Of a stretch of 64,000 bases of DNA, positions 45,255 through 57,561 are shown piece after piece. A model generated the notes under the pieces. The model was given only the letters and a program-made list of their open reading frames with translations. It was not told the DNA's origin and did no database searches. The translations under genes and the position numbers were made by a program. This stretch comes from Cubamyces lactineus. Lineage: Eukaryota > Basidiomycota > Agaricomycetes > Polyporales > Polyporaceae. Position 1 is the first letter of the stretch, and each line of letters starts with the position of its first letter. The stretch is taken from NCBI GenBank assembly GCA_022376465.1, contig JACDTU010000002.1, positions 496,001-560,000 of the forward strand, read 5' to 3'.

Positions 45255-48045
45255 ATGCCACCCGCACTATGCACAGCGTGCAATGCAGTGTTCATTAGCA
45301 AGGGGCAAGCTCGGGTTCATCTCAAGGGAGACCTTTCAAGTTGTACTGGCGCTCAGGTCGTCTTCATTTGCACCGAATGCAAGGCGACCTTCACGAAGAA
45401 CAAAGAATTGAAGTCCCATTACGCGTCTTCTCGACATGGTCCCGAGACGCCCATTCCGCGAAGGCATGTCCCTGTTGGACACAGCGTGGACGGCAACCGC
45501 GCTTGCAGCAAGCCCAAATGTCTTCCTTGCGAAGAGGAGTTTGCGACTTTTCACGAGCTCGCGGTGGTAAGTCTTCCGTGCTTACTACCTCAGAGTCAAG
45601 ACCGGTTCATTCAAACTTACACCTCGCACCCTTGCTTCATTTCATAGCATCAACGCGACAAACACGCTAAGCAGCTTCCTGTCACGCTGCAATGCTCACG
45701 ATGTATGCACTCCATGTCATACGGAGAGGTTCACACCTGCAACATGCCTGAGGTGAATGCACACGCACCTGAACTTAAATCAGAGCCCGAGAAAGTATGC
45801 GTTCAGCCCTTATAAGACCACTCATGCATACAAGACTCACTCTTTCTTGGTAGCCCCATGGACAGCCTCCCGTGACTTCGGGATGTGAGAGATGCTTGCA
45901 AACCATTCCGCTCGGGGTGGTGCACGCCTGCACGCAGCCCAAGTTGGTGCCATGCTCTATCTGCAAGCAGAGATTCACCCCGCTGGAACTCGAGGAGGTA
46001 GGCGTAACACCTTGGGAGCGATCCGCTCACACAGCTACTCTTACTCACTGAGATTGCGCGTTCATCCAGCACCGCGCGGAGAACCCCGTAGCTTGCACGA
46101 GCCGTCTGTTCCATGTTCCGTCCGGAACGAGCCTCGAAGACGACTGGCGCCTGTCCGGCCGGCACTCGTACCGCGAACACTGCAAAGATAAGCGAGGTGG
46201 GCGTACCGTAAGCATACCTGCACTTCCAAGGCATTCGCCACGAGTGGAGGCTGAGACGGGTTTCGAAATCACAGCACTTCCAGGATTGCGCGTCCGCTAC
46301 AACTGCGACGCCAATGCCCGCGGGAGGCGTCGGCCAGGCGACACCCTTCAGTGAAGAATCGCAAAGACCCAACATAAGCGTTCTAGAATACAGCGTATCG
46401 GTTGTACCTCTTGAGCAGCGAAATCCACAAGCTACAGAGCCCGAGAACGCCCAGGCAGGACCCGCAGCTTCTCGGACTGAATGCTACCTCAGCGGATTAC
46501 CTATGCTGGTATGTATGCGCCGCATACACCACACGTGTGCTCGCACTTTGCTAACGTCTGCACGGTCTGCATGTCCAGCCAATGGCCAGTGGATTTGAAT
46601 GTACACCCATGATAATCTCCCAGACCCCGGACGGCACCTCAGAGAATGCAGAACGAGCTCTCAGTTCTCGTTGTGATAATCCCACCGAGGAACAGGCTGC
46701 CGCACATACGGATGGACACAGCCAGCCCGTGGCGACCATTTCGACTGAGGGCAACGTCGACCCAACAGCCAGCACTCATACTACTGTCAAGCCCGAGGAA
46801 CCGCAATACCTCGACGCGCTCGTGCATGAGCACGGCCAGCACAATGTTGACCCCATTCTCAGCACGATGCCCAACCATGAGGACGCGGAGGCGAACGACA
46901 ACGGAGAACGTCAGCACGGCTCAGATGATGTAGCGGAGGAGACTGCCGCGTCAAAAACCTGCTCACAGCCTTCCCCTCCACCATGCACAGCAGAAGACCT
47001 GCTCAAATCACTCCTTAACAACTTAAGAGAACTCCGAGCGCCTCCCTCTACGCTGTCGCCGCCGCCGCCGCCACGTACGGCGGAAGAACTGCTCAAGTCA
47101 GTCATGAGCGGAAGGACACGCGTCACATGCCTCACGCTGCAGCAACTCCCGCCCCCACCGCTAACGCCCCCTACCTCTTCGACGTCCACGGGAACGAGCA
47201 GCTCCGAGGGCGCCGTACGGCCCACCTCGACGCGTGCATCGATATCGACGTGCTCGCAGGAAGCAATGCGCACCAGGCACAACGGACAGAGCTCAGAGAC
47301 GGTCTGTCCACCTCCCAGCCATGCCCGCCGTGTATGCACCCCTCATGAATTGGACTCTCAACAGGGAAAGCACCCGATGCTCGCCGAGCGCAAAAGCCCT
47401 ACGAAACCCCCGGTTCAAGATGAATTTATCCCCGAAAAGGTGCTATTGCAGCAGCCTGAGCACGCATCTGTGCGCATGGCAGAATGGCTGCATGACCAGG
47501 CGCGACAGCGGTCCAACTGTGGCTGGACGATCAGCGTTCAGCGGCCTGCGTACGCCTCCGCCGGTATAGCTGAAGTGCCGTCCTCGACTGAGCCCACCTA
47601 CAAGGGAAAGAGAAAGGGAAAGGCAGTCGAGAAGCCAGCAATGGAGGCTGGAGCACCAGTCAGCGCGCATACTGTGTCTGGCAGAGACGAGGACCCTCCT
47701 CCGTCCACTGCTGCAGCCTATGCTGAGAGCCAGGCGCGCGTGAATGTCGTCGAGCCTCCTCCTCAAGTCAAGACTGAAGCCTCGCATAACATCGTCCCCG
47801 CCGCTCGGAAGGCGCGCAGAATATCATGGCACTGCAGGCTATGCCTCGCGCAACCATGCGTCGAACCCGTCGTGACGTTCTGCGGGCATATATTCTGTCA
47901 TAGGTGAGGAGGCAATCTGTACACTTGCATCCCCTGTGGACTTCCTCGCTGACTGTCGCTGTTCAGGTGCATCGTAGAGGAACTCAAGAACGCTGGGGTC
48001 TGTCCGGTCTGCAATAAACTTTTCTACGGCCGTTTGTATGTTTGA
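45255..48045 (+). CDS. C2H2 zinc-finger and RING protein
   Basis: Seven exons (45255-45566, 45648-45794, 45854-45997, 46070-46207, 46284-46508, 46579-47903, 47967-48045) give 789 residues. The N-terminal 150 residues hold several Cys pairs: CTACNAVFISKGQARVH, CTECKATFTKNKELKSHY..H and CLPCEEEFATFHELAVHQRDKH are C2H2-like. CSRC, CERC and CSIC pairs follow. A long Ser/Thr/Pro-rich disordered middle contains two copies of a TAEDLLKSLL / TAEELLKSVM motif after Pro runs. The C-terminus is a C3HC4 RING (CRLCLAQPC, FCGHIFCHRC, CPVCNK), split by the last intron. It is probably a ubiquitin ligase with nucleic-acid or protein-binding fingers. I know of no named ortholog. It converges on the metaxin gene. 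Confidence 0.8.
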
Positions 48046-48496
48046 CGCAATCCTGTACTATGCATGCACGCTACGTCGCGCGCAGAGTATCCTGTCGATC
48101 TAAGTGCTGTAATCTCCTGATATCTGATACTTCATTATGTGTTTTGTATGAATATACTCGCATGTATGATTGGGCGCTATGCTTACCATTCAGATGGAGG
48201 AAGGTCGGTATACGCCCCATTCTACCCTTACAATTACAACACTATCCGGGATTCACCCTGGTCGCTAATCAGGGACGGTACGCCCTCCCGTGGCTTGGTT
48301 GGCACTATCGAACTCGTACCCCTGCGAGACGCGCATCATTGCAGCTAGGAATCTGTGAGCGGGCGCAAACCCCACCACAGAACCAAAGTCACTTACCAAA
48401 CAACCCGGTGCCCGCCTCTAGCAGGATGTGAGCTTGCAATCAATGGAATTAGAATGTACAGATATTACTACGATCCATTCAAAGGTTGCAACGAGT

Positions 48497-49523
48497 TCAT
48501 GACTGTTTCTGCTGCAGAGCATCGAGAGCACGGAAAGCCCCCCGTACTTGGCTTTGTACACGACGTTCCCAAGCGACCAGGTTGACGCGTCGGGTGACCT
48601 CGAAGCGGAGAGTATGCTCCTTCGAGTGCAGGATGCAGTGAAGGTACGCGAACGCGAGCGCATCCAGAGCAGTGGGTGACCTGGAACAGACATCAGTCCA
48701 TCAAGGTTAACTTACCCGAAAGCGTATACTACTCACTCTGAGCCGAGGAACCATTTATCTGTGCCTAGACGCTCTGAAAGGGAGGAGATGGCCTCCTTGT
48801 ATTGCTGCTCAACAGCGTCGACGTTGACATGGGTCCCGTACGATGGCAAGAGCGAGCTGATGCCGAAGAGAGGAGCTGGAGGGTGCGAAACAACAGCCTC
48901 GATATTGCGAGACTTGTTGTGGTAAGGAGACAAAAGGCTGAGGAATGACGTGATAGTGGGTTGATGAAGCACCTACGTAACAGCATAAGATACAAGACAA
49001 GGGGACAGTATCAATGAGAGCATACCAGCGCCGCATGAACGTTGCCCTCGAGGAGCGCGACCCATGCACGGCTTTCGTCGCGTGCTGCTTGGTCGATGTA
49101 GCCTTCGAGCTCATTGAGAGCACCAACTTGACCGTCTACCCACTCCGGGATCAAGTGCGCGGGCAGCAGCTCTCCCTCGCCGTCGTCACCCTCCTTGACC
49201 TCCTTCGACGCGCCTGAAAGCGTCCTGAGTGGTACGTGCAAGTTCGGCAGGCGATTATCAAGCGCGCCATCAACAGAGACATCCCAGCGAATTGCAACAT
49301 CAGAGAGACCACGGAGCGCGAGGTAGGCTTGCCATTTCAGACACTCGACATCACTGCTGAGGACGTCCGCATCGGGGCTCCAAGGCGGGTGTATCCAGAG
49401 AGTGGGCGAGGTCACAGGGCGCGCCTTGTCTTGCGACTCAGTAGGCGGGTGCGTGTAGAGAGGAAAATGGGCGAAGAATTGGCGTAGAGGAGCAGGAAGT
49501 GAGAGAGCGAGTGGACTGGCCAT
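48497..49523 (-). CDS. Metaxin / SAM complex subunit (SAM35-like)
   Basis: Exons 49523-49026, 48972-48737 and 48680-48497 give 305 residues. The N-terminus (LPAPLRQFFAHFPLYTHPP) and the thioredoxin-like block LWIHPPWSP, followed by VECLKWQAYLALRG, fit the GST-like metaxin fold. LLPAHLIPEWVDGQ, LLEGNVHAAL and GTDKWFLGSESPTALDALAFAYL match the C-terminal domain. Metaxin-type proteins sit on the cytosolic face of the mitochondrial outer membrane and help insert beta-barrel proteins. Whether this is the SAM35 or SAM37 ortholog is not settled; the N-terminus favours SAM35. It is divergent to VPS54, with 299 bp between ATGs. An in-frame ATG 15 codons upstream is less likely. Confidence 0.82.
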
Positions 49524-49822
49524 CGTCGGTCTCCAAGTCCAAGTAAGTCCAGACGAGAGCAGCAACATTCACGGGCGCCTGTCCCAATATTGGACGCGTG
49601 GTTACGTCAGCGGATATGTACGTTCACGTAGACGCCCATAGATGCGCTGGAGACACGGCCGGCGGCGGCGACGAGACCACACCCATCCCTCTTCTCATCG
49701 CTCTCGACGGCGGCAGGCTCACTGGCGGACTCTATGCTGGCTGCTGTATAGACTCCAGAGGCAAAAAAGTGCTTCGTTACCGCTGCACGACCAGGCCAGG
49801 CCATCTCTCGCTTCTCTGATTC

Positions 49823-52800
49823 ATGTCCGACTACGCGTCAACTCCTTCGCGCCCCGCGTCGCCTGTCGGAGAGCTCCCCTCCTTCTCGGCCTCTCGCACA
49901 AACGCATACAGGTTCAACTGGGACTCTGCTCGGAAACCGGGTCCTGGTAGTGTCTCCGAAACTACTGAAGGCAGAGGAGACTACTTTGCAAACAATGCGA
50001 CCTATGATGTCTTCAACAGCGGATCTGTGGCTTCTCTCGCATTGGGTACTCTGCCTCCTGAATGGAGCAGCTCTAGACAAGGGTTCAACGGTACGTTGTT
50101 AAGAACAGTTGTTTGATATATAGATGTGCGTGCTAAATGCGCGCAGCCATCTCGAACGTCGTGAACAGTCCCCACAAGAAACCTGCACCGCCTAAGGCCC
50201 ACTCCGCGCTCCCCGCCGCGCCCCCTGCCGACCTACCGCGCGTGCGCCGCAAAGACTTTGACTCCTACTTGCGTGCGATATCTCCAGAATGGGAGCGCTT
50301 CGTGCAAAACGCTGAGCAAGGCCGGGACGGTGCCGCGCAGATCGAGACCCCGCTACCCTCCTCCAGCTTCGAAGTCCCACCTACCCCACATACTCCGCGA
50401 ACGCCTCGACCGCCTCCTGGTAAAGCGCTCCCACCTCTAGAGACCGTACCATCTGTGTTCTTTGAACCCAACTTCAACCTCGGCGACCCTCGGACATTCA
50501 ATGCGGTGACCGAACGGCGCGAGGGCGAGGAAGAGTTCACAGACCCTTCATCCCTTTCCCACTCCCTACCACTGCTTGAGAAGCTATCTCACTACGCGGA
50601 CACAATCGAGCAGCACCTCATTCGCGAGATCTCCGTCCGTTCAACCTCATTCTTCGCCGCACTCGCGAACCTGCAAGACCTGCAGACCGAGTCTGAGCAA
50701 TGCCTCGACCGCATCTCACACCTCCGAGGGTTGCTCAAAGATGTCGATGAGAAGGGCGCGAAACGCGGGCTGGAGATCATCCGAATGGAAGGCAAGCTCC
50801 GGAACATGGGTGCGGTGAAGGAAGGCGTGCGTTTCATAGGCGGGGTCATGGAGATGACCGGAGTCGCCAAGAGCTTGGTGGCGGCGGGCCAGTGGGGTGA
50901 GGCTTTGGACGTGATCGAAGAGCTGGGTAGGTTGTGGAACCTCAGCAGCGAGGAGGCGACACCCGTGCAGCTACCGCCAGCTCAGGTGAAGAACGGACGG
51001 TCATCGCCGCTACCAACAGTCATGGAATCACCACCGCCAACTCCTCCGCCTCCACCCCCACCGCCTCCAGCACCCTCGATACCTCTGTCTTCTCTCAAAG
51101 CCTTCGCGGCCCTGCCGGAGCACCTGCGCACACTCACGATGGAGATCACCTCTTCGCTCTCGTCCGAGTTCGTAAACGTGCTGCGGCAGGACCTTGTGGA
51201 ACGCATTGACGCGAACCAGGAGGCGTGGCCAGAGGCACGGCGGCGCGACTTCGACATGTCGCTGAAAGACAGGTTGCGGCCATTGCTGCAGTCGTTGGTA
51301 CGAACGAAGGGTATATTGGAAGCGTCGATATCGTGGCGAGATGTGGTCATGAGCGAGGTCCGAAATGCGATCAAGCGGGTAGGTTGCGCAAGAAAATCTG
51401 TTCCGTTTGTGTACTCATAGAAGAGCAGCGAATACCGGCCCTCGAGATGGGTGAGGATGATTCGATACCTCAACAGTAAGTGGAAGCGTACGCGCAACCT
51501 TTGCGGGTGATGCTGACGCTCCAACAGATCGAGCGCAGCTGCAGAGTTGCGTGCAATGTCTCATACCTCGTTCATGGACCTGGCGCGTTCTATGTACCGC
51601 GGTCTCCTCAATTGCATTGAAGGGCTGCACCGCGAGAACGCGATCGTCATCGAGGTCGTGCAAGGCATCCAGTACGTCTCTGTATGCGTATCGCGGGGAT
51701 CTTGTTTCATGACATTTCGACCAGGTCACCCAACGCGAGCGTCGACATCAATGCGCTGCAAGAGGAGCTGTCCGACATCCTTTCGTCCGCAGCGGAACTT
51801 GCGAATGCGCGCGCGTCGAAGGTGATCAACGTTCGTGCCGAGCAGCACACAAAGCTTGACCTGCCGAGCTTCTGCGCACTGTTCAATGAGTCTTGGGACT
51901 TTGTTGTGAAGTCAGAAGTAATCTGCAGGCGGATGATTGTTGGCCTGCGCGGGACAATCGTCAGCCAGGTACGCATACAACCTAGACATTTAGCCTTCAC
52001 ACTGGGGTTGCTGACGACTGCTTGATCTCGTACAGGCCAAGAGCTTCCTGCAACATTTCCACCAGACTCAGCTATCGCAATCCGCCAAGCTTGTGGAAGA
52101 CGAGCAGTGGAATGCTGCCGAGGTTGCGCCCTCTGTACAGCGCGTAGTGGACATCATGGTCGATGCCTCTATACAGGACCCACCCGAGCTCCTCCTGAAC
52201 CAACCCCCGTCGAACACCCTCTCACCTGTCCCTCCACCATCCCCCTTGCCTTCTCCCTCTCTCACCGTCAACGGCGCGCCTGTCGCACAACCCCGACCCT
52301 CCTCTCCCTTACCCTCACCCAACTTCCCACCATCGTCACCCGGGCGCTCGCCACGGCGGCGCTCCGCGAACGCGCCAACGAAGCACCTACGCGTCGAGGA
52401 ACGCGCGTTCTTCGCAGTTGGGGCAACGCTCGACGTGCTCGTGCTGCTCGTCGAGTACCTGAAGGTGATCGTGAACATGCCGCTGCTGACGACAGACACG
52501 ATGAGCCGCGTGATCGAGCTTCTGAAGTCGTTCAATTCGCGCACTTGCCAGGTTGTGCTCGGGGCGGGCGCGATGCGTTCTGCGGGGCTCAAGAACATCA
52601 CGGCGAAGCATTTGGGTGAGTTGTGGCGCGCTTGCGCGCGATGTGGACGCTAACGATTGTGGTGCAGCTCTCGCGTCGCAGTCTTTGGCGATCATGATCT
52701 CGCTCATCCCGTATATTCGAGAGACATTCCGGAGGCATTTGAGCCAGAAGCAAGCTGTTATGCTCATCGAGTTCGACAAGCTCAAGCGGGTGCGTGCCCA

Positions 52801-53984
52801 TCACGTGCCAAGCAATGCCATAGCTGATCCATTTCGTTGATTCACCAGGACTACCAAGAGCACCAGAACGAGATTCATGCCAAACTGATCGCTATCATGG
52901 GCGACCGCCTCACCGCCCACATTCGCTCGTTACAGGTATAGTCTTGTGGCGAGTTACACGCTATCCTTATTGAGCTGACAATCGCATAGGCAGTCAGATG
53001 GGACGTGCCCAAGGAAGGCGGTGGTGTCAACGACTACATGGAAGTGCTCGTGAAGGAGACCGTGACGCTGCACAAGGTGCTCTCTCGCTACCTGCCCTCT
53101 TCAATCGTCGAGGTAAGCCGTATTCCATGCAAGAACCTACCTCCCGCGCCGTCGGCTTGCTGACGTACGCGTCCGTTCGCTCTCCAGTTTGTGATGACCC
53201 AGGTCTTCGCTGCAATCAACCACCGACTATCGGAGGAATACGCGAAGATCGAGCTGCCGACGCTGGAGGCGAAGGAGAGGTGCGTATTCCCTTCCTCTCG
53301 CATCCCTTCCTGCCCCCACCGTCCGTGCTGACCTGTACGCTCCCCCGCAGATTGCTCACCGATGCGCGCTACCTGCAGGAAAAGCTCACTGGCCTCAAGA
53401 ATGTCGCGGCGCCCACAGCGATGCTCGAGACGGTCGTCTCCGAAAAACCAGTCGTCAATAGGCAGCAGCAGCAGCAACCACACCAACCCCTGCAGCCCGC
53501 CGCACAACCCGCCGCGCAGCCTGCCATCAATCCTGGGCGGTTCAGAGGGATGCTTCAACGGGCAAGCACGCTCAACGGCCGCCACGCTACCGCACCGGCT
53601 CCTGCCGCAGCCCCTGCTCCTGCGGTACCGAACGTCGAGAAGGCTTTGCCACCAGCGGTCATCTCGGCGTCGCCTTCCCCGGGGCTCGACGTGAAGACGC
53701 CACTCGTGGACCCGATGGGAGATAACACGCCTCCTCCTGCGCCTGGCACGCCCACGATCGTCACCGAGAAGCCTCTCGTTGCCGAGCCTGAGGAGGCTGG
53801 CGGGGACGCTGTGGTAGAGATTCAGCCTGAGGAGGTGGAGGCCGTCCCTCCCCCTGCGCCTCCCCCGAAAGAACCTGGTCCTCTCGCTGCGGTGTCGGAC
53901 GATAAGGCTCAGCTGAATGGAGACCCTTCACCTGAGCCTGTAGTCTCCGAGCCTCATCCTCTCACTGAGGATGCTTCCTCGTAG
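49823..53984 (+). CDS. VPS54: GARP complex subunit VPS54
   Basis: VPS54 is a subunit of the GARP tether at the trans-Golgi network, used in endosome-to-Golgi retrieval. Eleven exons (49823-50090, 50147-51378, 51429-51475, 51528-51671, 51725-51968, 52036-52615, 52668-52789, 52849-52935, 52990-53112, 53188-53279, 53351-53984) give 1,190 residues. The first 230 residues are low-complexity. The conserved N-terminal helical rods follow (LLEKLSHYADTIEQHLIREI, VAAGQWGEALDVIEEL). The core contains SSAAAELRAMSHTSFMDLAR and FCALFNESWDFVV. The C-terminal VPS54 domain contains LVEYLKVIVNMP, LIEFDKL and NDYMEVLVKETVTLHKVL. A Pro run interrupts the rod near residue 385, and another Pro/Ser insert lies near 685-730. 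The last about 180 residues are an Ala/Pro-rich tail. All joins keep frame. Confidence 0.93.
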
Positions 53985-56900
53985 GCCCGACGGTAGCTCG
54001 CCTGTTCTTCTCCTTCCTTCGGGCATCGGCATCCTCACGCACTGCAGATGCGGCGGACGGTGCGGTCCTTACCTACTGTATATGACGGACTCGGAATGCC
54101 TTAATACCCTCTCTTTCTCATCCTTCGCATCCGTACTGGGAACGTGGAGCCTTGTTCATATTGCGCAGCAGTAGACTAGTCAACCGAGCTGGCTTTCCTC
54201 CTTCTGTCTCATTTGCTCCATGCGCCTCGCCTCAGGCGACGGACCATGCGTGGGACATCGGCCGGTGCGCCGACGAACAACGAGCGTCGAGCACTGTAGC
54301 TGCGCACGACGATGTCGAGCGACGGCCGCGATTTTGAAGGAGTACCTGCACAGTTATGATGCATGGGGCCGAAGACCCAAGAACCCCAGACTAGTCGTCG
54401 TGCTTGATTCTGACTTGGAGACTATGCGAGAGTCGCCCGACACTCCGACAAGGGAGGCCGACCGACCGACGCCTTATCTGCAGAACTGGAGTCACTGCTA
54501 TAGCTACTTACCCGCACATTCAGTCCTTTGGCTATCGGACGACGACAGCTCGATCACCAAAATCACCTCAGGATATCCGTGCAGGATGACTCAAGGCAAC
54601 GAGCATGATCGGTACCCCAGACTCGCGCGAATCCAAACGTCAAACGTTATTATACGTCGCATCACCCACCCCGCGAACGGGAGACTCTACATGCAGGAGA
54701 CTCAGCGCTGTCACGCTCAATAAACACCAGAAAATGAAAACCTCGATCACACAAGGCGCGGACCGCCAAACGTGGTATCCCGACGCCCCGCCCCACCGCC
54801 CCGAGGTCCGTACGCAGTCAAATTCGCGCGGGCGCCGAGTCTCGTCTTGGCGCAATCGCGACACCATGTAAGACCATGTATGGGCGCTAACGCGTGCTCG
54901 TTGATCTTCAATAGAATCGTATATCCGGGTAAACCGTAAGCGTAAGGCGCGCGGATGAGCAGCTGCAAGATCCGGATCTTACCCATCCCGCGCGTGGGCC
55001 TGTAAATGTGCTCGTCTTGCAGCTGGAGGGATGGCGTTATGGTTGGGCAATCGGTCTATGGCCGGGGCGCACGGACATTGCGCATCTAGCGAGCGGATGA
55101 AGTTTTCTTTCAGCGAGGCATCATCAAGCTCGCAGGTCCGAAGGCGCGTAACTGAACGAGCAGCGCGGGAGAACGGTCTTGTGTGTATGCGCGTACACGT
55201 TCGAGCTGCGCGGAGGAAAGGGCGTGCGCATGTGCCGCTCTTGTGTGGCCTGGACAATTTTCCTTCCGCGCAAAATCCAGCAAACCTTGTCACCTTGTAC
55301 AGCCAGCAGACTCCAGAGGCATGCACGGAGCTCCGTCCGAGGGTGTAAGCGTCGGAGAGCCTTCATCCGAGCGTGCGTGATGCTGCCCTCCTCAAACTCT
55401 GACTGCAACGTACGCTGGCATCAACACGATCACACCACGCCCCTACCGTCACCTGCAGTATATAGTACACACCGCCCGCCCCGCGCGCCGTGCGTCGCGA
55501 CCGGTCCTGAATTTGCAGTCGGCACGACCTGGCACGGTCGCATGTGGCGCGGTCTGCGCTGATGTTGCGCACCGTCACGGTCCTCGACGGGGGGCTCGAG
55601 CGTCGAGAGAGCGATCGGGAGCGCGGGGTGTACGTTTTCGCTCGCTAGCGCCGGGGACTTACCCCAGATTTTCTTGGCCGCGCTCGACGCACGGGCGTCG
55701 ACGGTCGAGCGGTATAGCGTGACGGTAGGTGACGGTGCGTCAGGCCTCAGGTACGGGGGTGGGGAGAGATTATCTGGACCAAGATCCGGCGAATTTCTTC
55801 TTGTCTGATAACTGGAGTTGTGCTCTCCCGGGACGGGAGATACGCCACGGGCCAGTGGCAGAGGAAATGCAAGGCTTGGGTGTGTGGCGGCATGGGCGAG
55901 ACACGATTCGACATGCTTGAATTTGGGCTTTGAGCTTGACTGGAGCATCCATTACAGTACGTTCTCTTCCCGTGAGAGCAAGACATCAAAGTTCTCCAGA
56001 ACCTAAAACGCAATCCGAGAGAGGCCCCCACTTGAAGTCACCTCCACTCGCAGAAATCTCACTGTCCAGCAAATCGTATAGGCGACGTCTGCGTCGAGCG
56101 TGAAGGAAAGAGTGATAGAAAGCAAACAGAACAGGACGAGGAATGGCTGAGACGCGCATATGCAGTACACTCAACGCCCGGAACTCCGGTGCGAGACCCG
56201 CGTGGCACATGTGGACCTATAGGCGCCACAAGGCCAATGGGCCTGCGTTAATCCGCCCCGCCGTCTCAAAAGAGCAATGTTCGCAGCTCGAATTGCATGC
56301 CTGTATCACAACCGTCTAGACGTCCGAGTTCGCCATCTTCGCACTGTATGAAAATTTGAAAACACTGCTGTTCTCTGAGCCTGGGACCCCTTGATCTGCG
56401 GAGTTGTACCCACCCCTATCCATCCCGAACGAGGCACTCAGAAGCTGATGGGCCGACAGTCCGTGGAGCATCCAAACTAGGTGTTCGGCCTCTAAGGGGT
56501 TTTCGATTTAGAAGAAACGCATATACCGACAGGCTTGTGACGGACAGTACAGCCCAAGCACTGGACCGCCGTAGACGCCGAATATACATTTCCTGTTTTC
56601 CATTCCTCTACGATGATGTCGGTTTAGGGAACAGGATCGGAGTCTCCAGACACGACGACCACGCTCGAGATGCGACGTCGCTCCGAAACAAGTAGTCGCT
56701 GCAGCGGTGCGGCGGCGGGAGGCATCACGCATGATGGATAGATGCGGACAGATGCACGCCAGACGGATGGAAGTCGCTGTGGACTCGCCGTCGTCGCATG
56801 GCAATTTCCGCCGCCGGCGAGAACTGAAGCTCGAAGCACTGACAAGACGCCTGATTGTTCGCTGCAGTGTGAAGAGGTCGGAAGCTGGGACTGTCTCTCG

Positions 56901-57540
56901 CACGGCAGGAGAATGAATGGAGGGGCTGGGAGAAACCAGCGCTATATTCGGCGCTCTGTGGAAGTGCAAAATCTCTCTGTTCAATAAGAAACCGTGAGCA
57001 CGTCCTAGCTTCGTCGATTAATTCGGGCGTGCTGACGGACATTGAGCGTTCTCGCACCACCCAAAGCGGCGCAGGATGATGCTTCAATATGTGCCAGTCT
57101 CGCGTCTTCCTTCCGAGTATCCGACCGCAGTGATGTATTGCGCCAGGCAGACGCCGTGGCGGGACCGTCACAGCTGGCACCGCGCGACCACCATAGAGAG
57201 CTGTTCGCCGGGTACATGCACTGAGGCTTGAGGACGTAGAGTGGATGTCACGATCCGTGCAACATCTATCTGGAAACGGTCAGTCCTCAGTTCATCGATC
57301 TCCTTGCGAGTTACACTTCACATGCAGATGCGACTCGAGCGTACCGGCACCATCTCCTCCGGCCGACGTGGGAGGTAATGGGAGGACCGGAGTCGTCCTA
57401 CGTGGCCAACCATCTCACACGCCCGTGATGCAGGCCGAGCATAAATGCTGCTGCGGCTTCAACCAGGATCAGGGAGTTCCTGCGGTCGACGTGACTGTAA
57501 CATCAGCCTGGTCAGCCTATCAAGGGTAGTTCCCTGTGGT

Positions 57541-57561
57541 ACAGGTACTCACTGTACCTGT
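57541..57561. repeat. Perfect 8-bp inverted repeat (hairpin)
   Basis: ACAGGTAC and GTACCTGT are exact reverse complements separated by TCACT. The element sits in the gene-free region. It could be a dimeric protein-binding site or an RNA hairpin; no neighbour indicates which. Confidence 0.6.

Noticed and set aside
50982..51524. 180-residue frame antisense to VPS54 with a Gly run
   Set aside because: It is the mirror of the VPS54 poly-Pro coding stretch.
54220..54723. 167-residue plus-strand frame after VPS54
   Set aside because: Composition looks random and no motif was found; such length is expected by chance in GC-rich DNA.
55430..55948. 172-residue minus-strand frame in the gene-free region
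   Set aside because: Low-complexity Pro/Arg/Ala composition, no splice partners and no recognisable domain.
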